This document shows, in pieces, positions 17,084-26,341 of a DNA stretch of 64,000 bases (the first letter of the stretch is position 1; the number at the start of each line of letters is the position of its first letter). This DNA comes from Flavobacteriales bacterium (GTDB taxonomy: Bacteria > Bacteroidota > Bacteroidia > Flavobacteriales > CAJXXR01). Position numbers and translations under genes: made by a program. Where the stretch lies: assembly GCA_025210805.1 (NCBI GenBank), contig JAOAQX010000018.1:62001-126000 (forward strand). The letters are read 5' to 3'. The notes beneath the pieces are model-generated. The model searched no databases, was not told the origin of the DNA, and saw only the letters and a list, made by a program, of their open reading frames with translations.

Positions 17084-17196
17084 GTCTCATAAAACTATTA
17101 TTTACGAAACTAATAAAAAAGACAATAAAAAAGACAGGTTTGATTAGAAAATTGAATAATTCCACTCTGTCTCATAAAACGAACGTTTAATAAGAC
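17084..17196. other. Candidate res site of the transposon resolvase
   Basis: At 17169-17196, GTCTCATAAAAC-GAAC-GTTTAATAAGAC is a 28-bp near-perfect palindrome (10 of 12 positions), the size of a resolvase crossover subsite. GTCTCATAAAAC recurs exactly at 17084-17095. Inverted ends AAAAAAGAC occur at about 17115-17123 and 17127-17135. This gives a multi-subsite region between the divergent resolvase and ietA genes, as in known res sites, and resolvase binding would also autoregulate. Confidence 0.7.
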
Positions 17197-17315
17197 TTAA
17201 TTCTTAACATTTGCAAATAAACCAAATAAGTGTAAAATATTACGATTTTTAGTAGAATAATCACGATTAACGATGTAAATATAACAAAATAACGCACGTT
17301 AATACGATTTTTGTA

Positions 17316-17323
17316 TATATTTG
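17316..17323 (+). promoter_or_regulatory. -7 element for ietAS
   Basis: TATATTTG matches TAnnTTTG and lies 27 bp before the ietA start codon. No good -33 TTTG is seen at the right spacing, so activity may be modest. Confidence 0.45.
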
Positions 17324-17349
17324 CATTGTGAAGTATTAAAAAAGCAACT

Positions 17350-18441
17350 ATGTATACAGAGTTAATCAAAATAATAGAAGGAAGTCTTAAAAATGATAAC
17401 AAGAAAGTTTTAAGTTATTCAAGACATTTAGCAAACAAGCTAAAAGAGAATGGTGAAGTTAAATTGGCAGAGAAAATCCTGGCAACCATTAATGGACATC
17501 ATAACCTACCAGTATTTAAAGATGAGTTATTTGAAGCTCCTGTTGATAACGACACTAGGTTAAATATAGCTGATGTAATTTTACCTGACAATATTGATTT
17601 AGACGTAAACATTTCTCCTAGTTTGAAAGAGCCAATCAATAATTTTCTTTCTTTAATAAGATCAAAAGATCAAATTCAAAGTAAAGGTTTTGAGATGAAT
17701 TTATCTCTATTATTATATGGTCCTCCTGGATGTGGAAAAACAACTTTAGCAATGCATATTGCAAAAGAATTAAATATCCCCATTGTAATCGCAAGATTTG
17801 ATTCTTTAATATCTTCTCTTTTAGGAAATACAGCAAAAAACATTAGGCGATTGTTTGATTATGCAAAGAACAAACCTTGTATACTTTTTCTTGATGAATT
17901 TGATGCCATAGCTAAGGCTAGAGATGATAATAATGAAACAGGTGAATTAAAAAGAGTTATTAATAGTTTACTTCAAAATATCGATGATTTTTTACATAGC
18001 GGGATATTAATTGCAGCAACAAATCATGAACAATTACTAGATCGGGCGATTTGGAGAAGATTTGAGAAAACGATACATGTTAGCAAACCTGATGTTAATG
18101 AAATTAAATATTTGATAAAAGAATATTTAAATAAAATTGATGATTTTAATGAAAATATTGATGATAAAAAAATTGAAACATTATCAAATTGTTTCAAGAC
18201 ATTATCCCATTCTGAAATCATTAAAATTATTAACAGTACTTATTATAATTCCATAATTGATAAAACAAGTTTTAATTATGAAGAAATATTTTGTGAATTT
18301 TTTAAATATCAAAATAATAACCAATATAATACCGAAGAGTTTATATGTTTTTTAAGTGAGTGTAATATTACTCAAAAGCATATATCTGAATATCTAAATA
18401 TATCAATTAGACAGGTCCGTAACGCAATTAATAACGAATAA
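17350..18441 (+). CDS. ietA: IetA, AAA+ ATPase of the IetAS defence pair
   Basis: This 363-residue cytosolic AAA+ ATPase has Walker A 'GPPGCGKT' at 124-131, Walker B 'ILFLDEFD' at 178-185 and 'IAATNHEQLLDRAIWRRFEK' as sensor-1 plus arginine fingers. The C-terminal 'ITQKHISEYLNISIRQVRNA' looks like a small helix-turn-helix. It is followed 12 bp later by a subtilase. An AAA ATPase plus subtilisin-like protease is the IetAS architecture, first described for plasmid stability and later as an anti-phage system. The ATPase presumably senses or delivers substrate to the protease. Confidence 0.85.
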   Translation: MYTELIKIIEGSLKNDNKKVLSYSRHLANKLKENGEVKLAEKILATINGHHNLPVFKDELFEAPVDNDTRLNIADVILPDNIDLDVNISPSLKEPINNFLSLIRSKDQIQSKGFEMNLSLLLYGPPGCGKTTLAMHIAKELNIPIVIARFDSLISSLLGNTAKNIRRLFDYAKNKPCILFLDEFDAIAKARDDNNETGELKRVINSLLQNIDDFLHSGILIAATNHEQLLDRAIWRRFEKTIHVSKPDVNEIKYLIKEYLNKIDDFNENIDDKKIETLSNCFKTLSHSEIIKIINSTYYNSIIDKTSFNYEEIFCEFFKYQNNNQYNTEEFICFLSECNITQKHISEYLNISIRQVRNAINNE

Positions 18442-18453
18442 ATCTATTAAAAA

Positions 18454-20808
18454 ATGAACAAAAAAAAATTACCAATCAAGCTTTTCCAAAAACGTACGCA
18501 AATTGATGAGCGAAGAGTTGAGGGAGGAGGAGATAAAACCCCTCCAAAATGGCAGTTATCTGGAGATCAACTTACACAAAGAGTTGAGCACTTATTATCA
18601 TCTATACAGAATATTGATAATGCATTTGAAAATAGGCCAAAAGAGAGAGCCTTCATTCCAGTTACATTAAAAATTGATATTAATGATGATGCCATTGCGA
18701 AGTCTCATAGAGCTGATATTCAAAAATTGTTTTATGGAGAAAAAACTAAAAACAATATAATAGGTTTTATAGGTTCAAATAGTGCAATTGTAAAAGTAAA
18801 TAATCTCCAAGATTGTAAAGCTATTCGTAAGAACATTAATCAATATTCTTTAAATCCAAAAGGAATATCTGCTGTTCAATCAATTCAAATTTTTGAACCA
18901 TTTATTATTGATTTAAATCAAGCTGAAACAATTAAAGTATCATTAATTGATTTCTTAAATTATGACATTAATGAAGCAGTCAAGCAATTATTTGAGAACT
19001 TTTGCATTAAACAAGGGATAAAAATTAAGAAAGTAAACTACTCTTCTGGTTTAATAATTTTTAAACTTAGTGATATTTCTAAAGTTCAATTAGATTCAAT
19101 AAAGGAATTTGAAGCTATAGAATCCATAACATTAATGCCTAGGTATTCACTTAGTATGGATTCTTTAAACAGTCAAAATGAAATTGATATTAAAATTCCT
19201 GATGAAAATAAAGTCTATCCAATTGTTGGTGTTTTAGATTCTGGGGTTGCAAGAAATAAATTTCTAAAACCATGGCTATTAAACAAAAACTACTCTTCAT
19301 ACCCTGAGGATTTTATCAACCAATTTCATGGCTCTTGTGTATCAAGTTTAATTGTTTACGGAGATGAATTAGAAAATAATAAGTGGACAAATGCTTCGGG
19401 GTGTATGATTTTTGATGCGACAGTTTTTCCAGATACTTCCAGAGAAGATATTCATGAAGATGAGTTGGTCGAAAATATTAGGAATGCAATAAAAGATAAT
19501 AGTCATATAAAAATATGGAATTTATCTTTGGGAACAATATCTGAATCTGATTTAAATGAATTTTCTGACTTCGGTAAAGCTTTAGATGAAATTCAATTAA
19601 ATTACGATGTAGTTATATGTAAATCAGTTGGGAATTGCACTAATTTCAAAGATGGCTATCCCAAAAGTAGAGTGGCGAAGTCAGGTGATTCTATTAGATC
19701 TCTTGTGGTAGGATCAATTACTCATAGTAAAAATAATCAAGATTTAGCAGAATTAAATCACCCCTCACCATTTTCCAGAATTGGTCCTGGACCAGCAAAC
19801 ACAATAAAACCTGATTTAGTATCATTTGGAGGAAACGCAGGTACGGCAAATGGTCGAATAATTCCTAATGGAGTTAATGTTATAACTCCAGATGGTTCGG
19901 TTTCTCAAATGGTAGGTACCAGTTTTTCAACGCCAAGAGTTACAGCTTTATTAGCTGAGTTAGATTTTAACATCAATGAAGAGTTCAATCCTACATTACT
20001 TAAAGGCCTTGCAATTCACTCTGCTAATTACCCTACTAATTTATCTCTTAATTCGAATGAAAGAATTAATCAGATGGGATTTGGTTTACCTAAGTCTGCT
20101 GATCAAATTATATATAATGATCCTCATGAAATAACATTAATTTTACAGGAGAATATTAACAAAGGTGAATTTATTGAAATATTAGATTTTCCTTTTCCTG
20201 ATAGTTTGAAAGATGAAGATGGTAATTATTATGGAGAGATACGAATAACAGCTGTAACACAACCAATTTTAAGAGAAAAACAGGGCGCTGAATATTGCCA
20301 GTCTAATCTGAAAATACAATTTGGAACATATGAAAACATAAAAAATCGTGATGTTACCAAATCGACTATTTTAAACCCAATTGGACCTCAAGATCCTCAG
20401 AATGTGATTTTAGAATCTAATTATGGAGCTAAATTCAAAAAAGACTACACTAGTGAATATGCAAAGGAAAGACTTCTTCTAAACTATGGAAAGAAATATC
20501 AACCGATAAAAAAATACTCAGTAAATTTAGATGAAATGAAGCCTGCAAGAAAAAGAGATTCTTTAAACGGAAATCTAAAATGGTTCTTAAAGGTTAAAGG
20601 AGAATATCGAGATTTTGCTGAAAACCTCGCAGTTCAAGATGGAGAGATTTTAAATCAAGATTTCACTTTAATCATTACAATAAAAGATACTAAAAGAGAA
20701 AAACAGGTTTATAATGAGGTTTCAAGATTATTAGCAAGTAGAAACTTCATTCATTCAAATATAAAACTCAGAGAGAATATTAGAATAGACATTAATGACA
20801 AACAGTAA
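18454..20808 (+). CDS. ietS: IetS, subtilisin-like protease of the IetAS pair
   Basis: This 784-residue S8-family serine protease has the catalytic triad Asp262 ('VGVLDSGV'), His292 ('NQFHGSCVSSL') and Ser490 ('MVGTSFSTPRV'), with oxyanion Asn394 ('KSVGNCTN'). The N-terminal ~250 residues form a non-catalytic region, and a beta-rich C-terminal region of ~250 residues follows the protease. There is no signal peptide, so it acts in the cytoplasm, as expected for IetS. The triad is intact, so the enzyme is probably active. It ends at a strong terminator. Confidence 0.87.
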   Translation: MNKKKLPIKLFQKRTQIDERRVEGGGDKTPPKWQLSGDQLTQRVEHLLSSIQNIDNAFENRPKERAFIPVTLKIDINDDAIAKSHRADIQKLFYGEKTKNNIIGFIGSNSAIVKVNNLQDCKAIRKNINQYSLNPKGISAVQSIQIFEPFIIDLNQAETIKVSLIDFLNYDINEAVKQLFENFCIKQGIKIKKVNYSSGLIIFKLSDISKVQLDSIKEFEAIESITLMPRYSLSMDSLNSQNEIDIKIPDENKVYPIVGVLDSGVARNKFLKPWLLNKNYSSYPEDFINQFHGSCVSSLIVYGDELENNKWTNASGCMIFDATVFPDTSREDIHEDELVENIRNAIKDNSHIKIWNLSLGTISESDLNEFSDFGKALDEIQLNYDVVICKSVGNCTNFKDGYPKSRVAKSGDSIRSLVVGSITHSKNNQDLAELNHPSPFSRIGPGPANTIKPDLVSFGGNAGTANGRIIPNGVNVITPDGSVSQMVGTSFSTPRVTALLAELDFNINEEFNPTLLKGLAIHSANYPTNLSLNSNERINQMGFGLPKSADQIIYNDPHEITLILQENINKGEFIEILDFPFPDSLKDEDGNYYGEIRITAVTQPILREKQGAEYCQSNLKIQFGTYENIKNRDVTKSTILNPIGPQDPQNVILESNYGAKFKKDYTSEYAKERLLLNYGKKYQPIKKYSVNLDEMKPARKRDSLNGNLKWFLKVKGEYRDFAENLAVQDGEILNQDFTLIITIKDTKREKQVYNEVSRLLASRNFIHSNIKLRENIRIDINDKQ

Positions 20809-20815
20809 CTTCCAG

Positions 20816-20841
20816 AAAGAGGGTTTTCAAAAGCCCTCTTT
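20816..20841 (+). terminator. Rho-independent terminator of ietAS
   Basis: The stem AAAGAGGG / CCCTCTTT, with extra pairing of TTTT and AAAA near the loop, lies 8 bp after the ietS stop and is followed by TATT. It separates ietAS from the TnsE-like gene. Confidence 0.8.
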
Positions 20842-20898
20842 ATTGCTCTATCCTAAAAAAATCATTAAATAGATTATTCATTTTAAAATTCTCACTTT

Positions 20899-22659
20899 AT
20901 GAAAGAAAAACCAATTATCGAGCTACAGAAAGCTTCTGTTAATCAATATGATTATTGGTTATTGATTAATTTTGAAAAAGTTAGATATGATAATCAAGAT
21001 GAAAGATCTCGTTGTCTAGAATTTATTAGTACTAAAGCTCCCGATTTTTTTAATACTAATAATTGGAATCTAAAAAATCGAATATCAGTATATGTGCCTG
21101 AAGAAAATTTAGTTACTCTCCGTTTAGGAAATATATTTAATTCAAAAGGTGAAAATGTCAAAACAAATCTATTAGAAGAAAGTATACATATATCAAAACA
21201 TACTCTAAAGATAGAGAGATGGGGAAATAAATATGTTGCAAATCATGATGATTCTTTCTTTTATGGTACAATTCTGTCAGATACCTGTAAAAATAGATAT
21301 TATCATTTATCTAGTACCAAAGGTAATTTATTCTACATCTCAACGGCATTAATAGCTCAATTCTTTTATTATAAATCCACTAAGTTAATAACGTATTTAT
21401 TACATTATGTTAATGAAGATGATAATGGTATATACAGGCAAGGTGATTCAGATTTGTATCTATTTAATTCAAAAATTATCAATACAAATGACGTTATTCA
21501 TTTGGTTAAGTTCAACTACATAAATAATGAAAATGAAAAATCAGGAAGAGATATTCTTAATCACTCATTAATAAAATTTTATGAGGTATTAACTAATTAC
21601 AGAAAAAATTATAGATTTAATAACAGTGTATTTGAAAGTGAAATTATCTATAAGTTTCCTTTTGATAGACCACTTGATATTGAAGTTAAAGCCCAAAAAA
21701 TTTCAGAAAATAAATATATAGTATATTCTATCGATTCTGTTAAATCTAAATACCCATTGTTCAAAAAAAACAAAATGATGTTTTTGAATATTAATGATCC
21801 TAGAGTTGTAGATCAATATTTAAATGATGAAGTGAAAGGTTATATTCTGACCCTTCCTAGCTATAATGATTCTATTAAATCAGAAGAGCAATATGATTAT
21901 GATTATAACGATATAAACTCAAAAATAGAATCAATACCTAATAAGATTGACATTCCTTTTTTTTCTTCAGTTCCTGAGTATGATATTCTTGATAAAGAGA
22001 AAAGCTTAAATAAACATGAGTTAAAAAAAATAAATGATTTTCTGGTAGAATCTTTAGCAATAAGTTCTAATAATAGAAGTAATAGCTCAGCCATTCAAGG
22101 GGTGAATAGTATTTCATATGACCCTAAAAACACTGATGAGAATTTTTACAGAGAAATGTTTACTCAACTAAAAAGTCTAAATTATATTATAGGAGTTAAA
22201 TATTTAACTTTTGAATTCGATTTAGACATGAGTAATAATATTATAGATACACCTTATGAAATCTTAATTCATGAGGGAAAGTATATAATCCTAAAAATAC
22301 GATTAAAAGTAAAAGAAAAGTCTTATGATTTCTTTTTGATCCACAAAACCTCAGAAAAAAGGATGGGAGTGGTGTATTTAAGTCATTCTATATACTCAAA
22401 TAACAAGCAAACTTTTCTTCAAGTCAAAAACTTCTTAGAAAGTATGAACGGAATCATTAATTTTCCTAAATATTATTACTCCAATAAATCATCTAAAAAT
22501 AAAGAGTATAAATTTGATGATATCTTAAAAAAGTATGGTCTAATAGTTTTAAAATCAATAAATATCAAAAAGAATATTCCTCTCGATTTATTAACCAAGA
22601 ATTTGGAAAAGTATTTACTTACTTTTATTCGTAAAAGGAGCATAAAAAAGGGAATCTAA
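20899..22659 (+). CDS. TnsE-like transposon targeting protein (candidate)
   Basis: This 586-residue soluble protein is not recognised by any strong motif, but several stretches fit my memory of TnsE. 'DSFFYGTILSDTCKNRYYHL' is followed by hydrophobic helices. 'IIYKFPFDRPLDIEVKAQKI' is followed by 'ISENKYIVYSID'. A C-terminal domain has 'YEILIHEGKYIILKIRLKVK' and 'KSYDFFLIHKT'. It has about TnsE size (Tn7 TnsE is ~540). TnsE directs Tn7 to replicating lagging-strand DNA and conjugative plasmids. Unlike in Tn7, this gene is convergent with tniQ and overlaps its 3' end by 45 bp. The alternative is an unrelated cargo protein. Confidence 0.5.
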   Translation: MKEKPIIELQKASVNQYDYWLLINFEKVRYDNQDERSRCLEFISTKAPDFFNTNNWNLKNRISVYVPEENLVTLRLGNIFNSKGENVKTNLLEESIHISKHTLKIERWGNKYVANHDDSFFYGTILSDTCKNRYYHLSSTKGNLFYISTALIAQFFYYKSTKLITYLLHYVNEDDNGIYRQGDSDLYLFNSKIINTNDVIHLVKFNYINNENEKSGRDILNHSLIKFYEVLTNYRKNYRFNNSVFESEIIYKFPFDRPLDIEVKAQKISENKYIVYSIDSVKSKYPLFKKNKMMFLNINDPRVVDQYLNDEVKGYILTLPSYNDSIKSEEQYDYDYNDINSKIESIPNKIDIPFFSSVPEYDILDKEKSLNKHELKKINDFLVESLAISSNNRSNSSAIQGVNSISYDPKNTDENFYREMFTQLKSLNYIIGVKYLTFEFDLDMSNNIIDTPYEILIHEGKYIILKIRLKVKEKSYDFFLIHKTSEKRMGVVYLSHSIYSNNKQTFLQVKNFLESMNGIINFPKYYYSNKSSKNKEYKFDDILKKYGLIVLKSINIKKNIPLDLLTKNLEKYLLTFIRKRSIKKGI

Positions 22660-23619
22660 ATATGAAGGGATTATCCAATCATTATTTATTACTCGGGCTT
22701 TAATAATAAAATACTCGTTAAATATATATTTTAAAGTATGATATTCATTATGAATTAAATTATGTACGAATGGAAATATTTGACTTCTTTGTTCAACTGA
22801 CCAGAATTTCATTTCTTCTTTGTTGAATAAAAATATTACATTCAAGACTTCGTTAACACCATTTCTTAACCTATTATCCTTTGTATCAGATGTTAACCTT
22901 CGTGACAGAAGGAACAAAACATTAATATAAAGAATAGAAGATTCATTTTTATATTTACCGATAGTTAATATTTCATTTATTTCTTTTTGATAGTTTAAAT
23001 TAAAATCGGATACGTATTTTGGTTCAAAATCTTCTATCTTACAACCACAATGATAGCAATTGTACAATTGTTTGTAATCATTGTCTAAAACACTTTGATT
23101 ACCTCCAAATTCAGCCCTGTAAAATGCTATTGGAGATCCACATAATTGACAGCGATCAATTAATAAACATTTGTGTCTTATACATACAATAGTTGTTAGT
23201 AATCTCCAAGATGTTTTATAATATGGGTTAGACTCTCTTAGACATAAAATACAACATTGTAACCCAAACCGATTTCGTTGTCTATGATTGACACCTAATG
23301 CCAATACATTTTTTGTTGTTGAAGAAATTTTATAAAATGATTTCCCAATATACTTTGATAAGAATAAGTTCTCAACTTTTTCTTTAGAAAGTAGCGTGTG
23401 ATTATAAATTAAATCTTTAAGATAACTAGGTGGCATTAAGTCAACATCACGATTCCATATATTAGGGTTACTATCCAAGATATAGTTCTTAATGAATGTC
23501 CTACTTTTAACTCCATGATTATAAGATAATCTACAAATCCAGGAAGAGAATAATTCATCTTCATATGGAGGAATATAGAATGGGAATATATTTTTCTTAA
23601 GATTCCTAATATAGACCAT
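22615..23619 (-). CDS. tniQ: TniQ/TnsD-family target-selection protein (short form)
   Basis: About 334 residues from the ATG at 23619 (MVYIRNLKKNIFPFYIPPYE). The TniQ core shows 'EDELFSSWICRLSYNHG' and a zinc-finger block 'LQCCILCLRES', 'TIVCIRHKCLLIDRCQLCGS', and later 'CYHCGC'. This is much shorter than Tn7 TnsD (~508), so the sequence-specific C-terminal part is small. TniQ proteins bridge the target site to TnsC. It overlaps the tnsC stop by 14 bp. Confidence 0.85.
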   Translation of the reverse strand: MVYIRNLKKNIFPFYIPPYEDELFSSWICRLSYNHGVKSRTFIKNYILDSNPNIWNRDVDLMPPSYLKDLIYNHTLLSKEKVENLFLSKYIGKSFYKISSTTKNVLALGVNHRQRNRFGLQCCILCLRESNPYYKTSWRLLTTIVCIRHKCLLIDRCQLCGSPIAFYRAEFGGNQSVLDNDYKQLYNCYHCGCKIEDFEPKYVSDFNLNYQKEINEILTIGKYKNESSILYINVLFLLSRRLTSDTKDNRLRNGVNEVLNVIFLFNKEEMKFWSVEQRSQIFPFVHNLIHNEYHTLKYIFNEYFIIKARVINNDWIIPSYLDSLFYAPFTNKSK

Positions 23620-24505
23620 TGTTGAAAAATGCTTTTTTTCTATTTGATGGTGTTGTATAATCAATAGAATTTAAAACTTTGATTGTGATTTTTTCAGAGC
23701 CATCTTCAATAGCAAAAATCGAAGCCAATTCTAGTATTTTTGATACTTCTCCAATTAAACCATCACTCATTGATAGTATTTTACTAGAAATGTGATTTTG
23801 TACTAATCCAGATTCTTTTTTTAAAGGTAAAATCCTTTCAAAGCTTAATAAGAGTCTTTTAAATTCTAAATCGTTTTTCCATCTTCTTAAAATGTTTGGC
23901 TCAAATCTATTTGACAATTGATGGTCTGTTTGTATCGCATTGAATGCTAATTTAGTTCCTGCACATACTAAGGGTATCCTCAACTCATTTGATAAATACT
24001 TCAAAACATTTAAGAAAAGTCTTTGCTTTTTAGGAGTACCAGCTAAAACATGATGTATTTCATCAATAACCAAAACTTTTACCTCTAACTTTTGTAATAG
24101 TTTTATAACTCTATTTTGTCTACTGTCTAACCTTTCAGATGTCTTAGAAGGCGCAAATAGTTTTTCTAAAATAGCATTGTAGAACCTACGCTCATCTGGT
24201 TCGGGTGGTGCTTGAATTAATAAAACAGGATTTATTAAATTATTTGTTTTTTCACAGATAAATGCTTCGTTTTTCATATTAAAACGATTTAGAAGAGCAG
24301 TCTTACCATTATTAGAATCACCTACAATAAGTATATTAGGCATTCTGTGGTTATTTGGATAGTTCATGCAATCCTCCATTTTATCTAAAATATTATTAGC
24401 TTCAGTATAACCAATCCATTTGAACTTTTTAATGGCTTCAATGCGTTCGGAATCACTAGAAGATAATATTAACGTTTTGGTTCTTTCAGTTATATGCTTC
24501 ATCAT
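23606..24505 (-). CDS. tnsC: TnsC/TniB AAA+ transposition ATPase
   Basis: This 299-residue ATPase has Walker A 'GDSNNGKT' at 62-69 and Walker B 'VLVIDE' at 144-149, followed by 'IHHVLAGTPKKQRLFLNVLK', characteristic of TniB/TnsC. 'RIPLVCAGTKLAFNAIQTD' is sensor-1. It forms ATP-dependent filaments on target DNA and passes the target signal from TniQ to TnsB. It is short like TniB rather than Tn7 TnsC (~555). It overlaps the tnsB stop by 20 bp. Confidence 0.92.
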   Translation of the reverse strand: MMKHITERTKTLILSSSDSERIEAIKKFKWIGYTEANNILDKMEDCMNYPNNHRMPNILIVGDSNNGKTALLNRFNMKNEAFICEKTNNLINPVLLIQAPPEPDERRFYNAILEKLFAPSKTSERLDSRQNRVIKLLQKLEVKVLVIDEIHHVLAGTPKKQRLFLNVLKYLSNELRIPLVCAGTKLAFNAIQTDHQLSNRFEPNILRRWKNDLEFKRLLLSFERILPLKKESGLVQNHISSKILSMSDGLIGEVSKILELASIFAIEDGSEKITIKVLNSIDYTTPSNRKKAFFNNGLY

Positions 24506-26327
24506 CTATATCTTCAAAAGGTGTAATTGTAATGTCAGGTTCAGTATCTTCAGAAGATTCTATATCATCAACTGGATCTTTACTATCTATATTTTCAATA
24601 GTTTTTTCTATTGTTTTGTTATTATGTTTAGTTTCTCTAATAGCTTTTTCTTCAATACTATTCAATTCTCTATACGCTTCAAAAATTGCATTCTCATTGA
24701 CTTCGATTTGGTTCCCCTTTAATTTTGAAACAATGTTTCTGTATTCCCAAATTGAGATTGAAGGTAATGATGTATCTCTATATGGAATTTCATAGTATGT
24801 TTTTGAATTTGGATCAAAAAAATAGATTAAACTAATATCTCTTGGGTCTCTTTTAAATTTATGTTTTACTTTTTGACCATTTTGATTTGTATCATGAATA
24901 AAATGTCTTAAAACGTCTGCATAATAATAAATATGATCAATTAAAACACCATATTCTTGAACAGATCTTTGTACTACTGGAAGAAAATCAATCTTTACTT
25001 TTCTTTCGTTATTTAGACGGAATGGAAGCCCTGTTCCTTTTTGATCTTCACTACCTAATAAACCTTTTCTATATTTGTTAATAGGAGTAGTTTTTATTGT
25101 CGAGTGGATCTTATTGTGATATACCTTTGTAATATAAGTAACTAACCATTTTTCAAATTCCTTAAGTGTGAAAGATGCATTTTGTTTAGAATTATACCTC
25201 CCTCTTTCCGCACTAGAAGAAAATGTTGTCCCTGGTAAATTATGTATCTCTTTAGCAAAAGTTCCTAGTAACCTTTCAACATGTCCCCCATAATTAGGTG
25301 ATCCAATTGGTCTAAACTCTAACTCTATACCATAATCAACACAGGCGTCTTTGAGCATTATTCCTTTAAATTCTTTTGCATTATCAACATGTATTTTTTT
25401 CATGATACCCCAACATGGCCAATCAGATTCTATACCTTTATCTTCTAACCATTTTTCTTTCGGTAAAATTGCATTTGCAATACATATTCCAGTGCCTAAT
25501 GCTCCTGGTGTTTCAAATGATAAATGAATTCCTAAAACAACCCTACTATAGACATCAATAGCCAGCGTTAACCAAGGTCGAGATAATGGTTTTCTTGATT
25601 CATGGTCAACTAGTATAATATCTACAGGAGTGTGATCTATTTGTACAACAGATAAAGGGTAATCTGCTCCAGGAAATGATCCTCTAATGGGTTCATATTT
25701 GAATTTTGCTTCTTGGTGACCAAACCTCTTTCTTAATGTAAGTTCATTAGATAAACTCTTTATCCTATTGCGTATAGTGTTGGGATGAGGCGACTTAATT
25801 CCAAGCTCGTTACAAGTTAACTGAATCTCTCTTATCGTTTTAGTTATTGATTTTCTAGATTTATTTAGATAAACAGAATTTATTTTGTTGAGAATAATAT
25901 CTTCTTGAGCTTCCATAAGCCTACTCTTATTCTTTCCTCCTGTACGCCTTTTATTAGCAAGAGAAGAAACCAAACCAGTGGTGTCAAAAGATTTAATCCA
26001 TCTATAAATAGTGGATTGACTAACCTTATGTTTTTGAGTAATTTCTTCGATTAAATTTGTATTGCTGCGATCTTCTATAATAGGTTTAATAATTTGATAT
26101 CTTTCTTGTGCAGTATTCCATTCTTTTTCAGTTAACGCATCTCTTTGAAAAGGAGTTTTTTTAGATTTAGTATGAGTAGATAAATCATTAATAGGAACAG
26201 TTTGTATGGTACCTGATTCTACTTCTTCAATCATAACTTTTTCTATATCAATAATTCGTGTTATGATTGCTTTTTTATTATTATACAACACTTTATACCC
26301 TGGTTCTATATAAATTCTATCTTCCAT
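24486..26327 (-). CDS. tnsB: TnsB/TniA DDE transposase
   Basis: This 613-residue RNase-H-fold transposase has the DDE residues at about Asp231 ('VVQIDHTPVD'), Asp315 ('KKIHVDNAKEF') and Glu351 ('GGHVERLLGTFAKE'). N-terminal helix-turn-helix DNA-binding domains lie near residues 60-200 ('KHKVSQSTIYRWIKSF'), and an acidic C-terminal tail ('DIESSEDTEPDITITPFED') probably contacts TnsC. It binds the end repeats and cuts and joins the 3' ends. The catalytic triad looks intact. Confidence 0.94.
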   Translation of the reverse strand: MEDRIYIEPGYKVLYNNKKAIITRIIDIEKVMIEEVESGTIQTVPINDLSTHTKSKKTPFQRDALTEKEWNTAQERYQIIKPIIEDRSNTNLIEEITQKHKVSQSTIYRWIKSFDTTGLVSSLANKRRTGGKNKSRLMEAQEDIILNKINSVYLNKSRKSITKTIREIQLTCNELGIKSPHPNTIRNRIKSLSNELTLRKRFGHQEAKFKYEPIRGSFPGADYPLSVVQIDHTPVDIILVDHESRKPLSRPWLTLAIDVYSRVVLGIHLSFETPGALGTGICIANAILPKEKWLEDKGIESDWPCWGIMKKIHVDNAKEFKGIMLKDACVDYGIELEFRPIGSPNYGGHVERLLGTFAKEIHNLPGTTFSSSAERGRYNSKQNASFTLKEFEKWLVTYITKVYHNKIHSTIKTTPINKYRKGLLGSEDQKGTGLPFRLNNERKVKIDFLPVVQRSVQEYGVLIDHIYYYADVLRHFIHDTNQNGQKVKHKFKRDPRDISLIYFFDPNSKTYYEIPYRDTSLPSISIWEYRNIVSKLKGNQIEVNENAIFEAYRELNSIEEKAIRETKHNNKTIEKTIENIDSKDPVDDIESSEDTEPDITITPFEDIDDEAYN

Positions 26328-26341
26328 ATTTATCTGTTTTA

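Noticed and set aside
17350-18441. Second TnsC-like transposition ATPase
   Set aside because: It is a AAA+ protein in a transposon, but it has the 26S-protease-like arrangement and a subtilase partner, so IetA is the better call.
20899-22659. Third component of the IetAS system
   Set aside because: The gene follows ietS in the same direction, but a strong terminator separates them and the local patterns fit TnsE better. It remains a fallback explanation.
24420-24795. Plus-strand frames across the tnsB-tnsC junction
   Set aside because: They are low-complexity (Phe/Ile/Ser-rich) antisense readings of the acidic TnsB tail and the TnsC start.
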